A DNA stretch of 64,000 bases from NCBI GenBank assembly GCA_963575675.1, contig CAUYUA010000250.1, forward strand, positions 1 through 64,000, given 5' to 3'. Position numbers and translations under genes: made by a program. Shown in pieces: positions 62,982-64,000 of the stretch. Within the stretch, counting starts at the first letter, position 1, and each line of letters opens with the position of its first letter. Below the pieces are notes generated by a model that was not told the DNA's origin, did no database searches, and saw only the letters and a program-made list of their open reading frames with translations. This stretch comes from CAUYUA01 sp963575675 (GTDB lineage Bacteria > Pseudomonadota > Alphaproteobacteria > Azospirillales > Azospirillaceae).

Positions 62982-64000
62982 ATGGATATCCTGAGTTCAT
63001 TGCAACTGATCGGGCTCTTTCTGGTCAAGGTTGGCGTAATCGCCGCAATCTTCTACACCCCTATGATGGTCGGCGCAAAAATGCTGCCGCGCATCGATGA
63101 TTTCGGCTTCTTTCTGACGCCGTCGGTGTGGGCCCTTAACTTGTTCTGCGGCGCCGTGCTTGGCGGCACGCTTCTGACCTTCAATGTTGATCCCGAGTAT
63201 TTCACCGTCGATAGCATCTTTCGAACCGACGGCCCTTGGCGGTTAACCTTCTCCGATTTTCTCAGAGATCGGATAAACCCCTTCAACTATCACATTCAAG
63301 CCGTTGTCGATCAGATGCGGCCATACGACCAAGACTTGAACCTAACCGTCTTGCTGGTCGCCGCTGCAATCGCTTTTGGTCTTGTCGCCTTCATGGCTCT
63401 CGGAACGTGGCGTTCCTTCGCCGCTTGGAGAGGCATTGCGTTCAGCGCCGGAGTCGTCATCTGGGCCGCTTACGCAACCATTTTCGCCGTTTCCTTGCTG
63501 TTGTGGGTGCTTAACATCCTCAACTTCTGGACCTTGGCCATTCTTACCGTTGTCATTCACCTTAACCGAAGCGGAACCTTTCCCTTCCATTTCGGAGTAT
63601 TGCTTAACCCCGTTATTCGAGCAACCGGCCTTGAACCTCCCAGCTATGGAGGGCACGGACACGGCGACCATGGCGGACATGGCGGAGGCCACGGGGGGCA
63701 CGGCGGTGGACATGGAGGGCATCATGGGGGACACGGCGCTCACGGCGGCGGACATGGTGATCACGGGCATGGTCACGATGCGCATCACGAGGCGGAACAC
63801 GGAGTAGATCACGGACACCACGCCGCAGCAGATCATGGCCATGGCGCTCATGGTCACAGCGCCGCCGCCGACGGAACAAAGACCCCCCATCATAACAGCG
63901 CCGCCGCCGTTCACGCCGCAGCAGCGCAAGCCGCCGCTGGTCATGGCGCAAAACATGGCGCTTCAACGCCGATTGCACACATCCCTGTCGGTCATGGCGG
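62982..64000 (+). CDS. Membrane protein with His/Gly-rich tail (partial)
   Basis: The frame from 62982 is open to the right window edge (at least 339 residues). The first part has about four to five membrane segments (LFLVKVGVIAAIFYTPMMVG, VWALNLFCGAVLGGTLLTF, LTVLLVAAAIAFGLVAFMAL, FSAGVVIWAAYATIFAVSLL, VLNILNFWTLAILTVVIHL). The second part (from about residue 220) is a run of GHGGHGGGH-type repeats and Ala/His text with dozens of histidines. His-rich tails bind Ni, Zn, Cu or Fe, or serve as pH sensors. I recognise no family. ATG 62969 is out of frame. Confidence 0.7.
   Translation, partial: MDILSSLQLIGLFLVKVGVIAAIFYTPMMVGAKMLPRIDDFGFFLTPSVWALNLFCGAVLGGTLLTFNVDPEYFTVDSIFRTDGPWRLTFSDFLRDRINPFNYHIQAVVDQMRPYDQDLNLTVLLVAAAIAFGLVAFMALGTWRSFAAWRGIAFSAGVVIWAAYATIFAVSLLLWVLNILNFWTLAILTVVIHLNRSGTFPFHFGVLLNPVIRATGLEPPSYGGHGHGDHGGHGGGHGGHGGGHGGHHGGHGAHGGGHGDHGHGHDAHHEAEHGVDHGHHAAADHGHGAHGHSAAADGTKTPHHNSAAAVHAAAAQAAAGHGAKHGASTPIAHIPVGHG

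Overview
The window looks like part of a large plasmid or chromid of a motile alphaproteobacterium. A RepA of the replication-initiator-A family (46652-47587) lies next to an iteron array with a DnaA box (47659-48203). A ParA ATPase with a small partner lies at 5817-6934. Between and around these lie a late flagellar gene set, flagellin and sugar-modification genes, a chemoreceptor, a type I-like exporter and many intergenic fold-back repeats. No rRNA, tRNA, CRISPR or conjugation gene was recognised. The species cannot be named from the sequence; the flagellar, TPR-glycosyltransferase and RepA types would fit a Rhodospirillales-like or magnetotactic alphaproteobacterium, but that is inference.

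Layout. 1-5.8 kb: MlaA-like protein, an ATP-grasp enzyme, and a tandem array of seven 87-residue Gly/Ala-rich proteins behind a consensus sigma-54 promoter. 5.8-9.2 kb: partition pair and a nucleotide-sugar 4,6-dehydratase. 9.6-12.2 kb: acyl carrier protein and an adenylation-ketoreductase fusion. 12.5-24.4 kb, minus strand: flagellin, TPR O-GlcNAc-transferase-like protein, FlgL, FlgK and a very long hook protein, with sigma-54 promoters before flagellin, FlgK-FlgL and hook. 24.7-35.8 kb: SDR, PAS histidine kinase, two glycosyltransferases, chemoreceptor, secreted NHL-repeat protein. 36-44 kb: IS630 remnant, then an operon of a parvulin-type isomerase, two HlyD-like adaptors and an ABC exporter with two cyclic-nucleotide-binding domains and a C39-like domain. 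44-54.5 kb: methyltransferase, RepA and origin, ACP and hydrolase, a sigma-54 activator without receiver domain, and three sugar-nucleotide genes. 54.7-60.4 kb: a 1,895-residue protein with three TPR-glycosyltransferase modules. 60.5-64 kb: unknown envelope proteins, the last running off the edge.

How the genes may work together. The sigma-54 promoters, the bacterial enhancer-binding protein and the late flagellar genes suggest a sigma-54-controlled filament module. The dehydratase, aminotransferase, acetyltransferase, epimerase, ACP/ligase and TPR-glycosyltransferases would make and attach a modified sugar, probably to flagellin. The most unusual element is the seven-gene array: it shares the sigma-54 promoter type with flagellin, sits beside an ATP-grasp ligase, and its products have constant ends, a variable glycine-rich middle and a fixed length. 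It could encode a surface or filament-associated material or a modified peptide family. The exporter 31 kb away is a possible, unproven route out of the cell.
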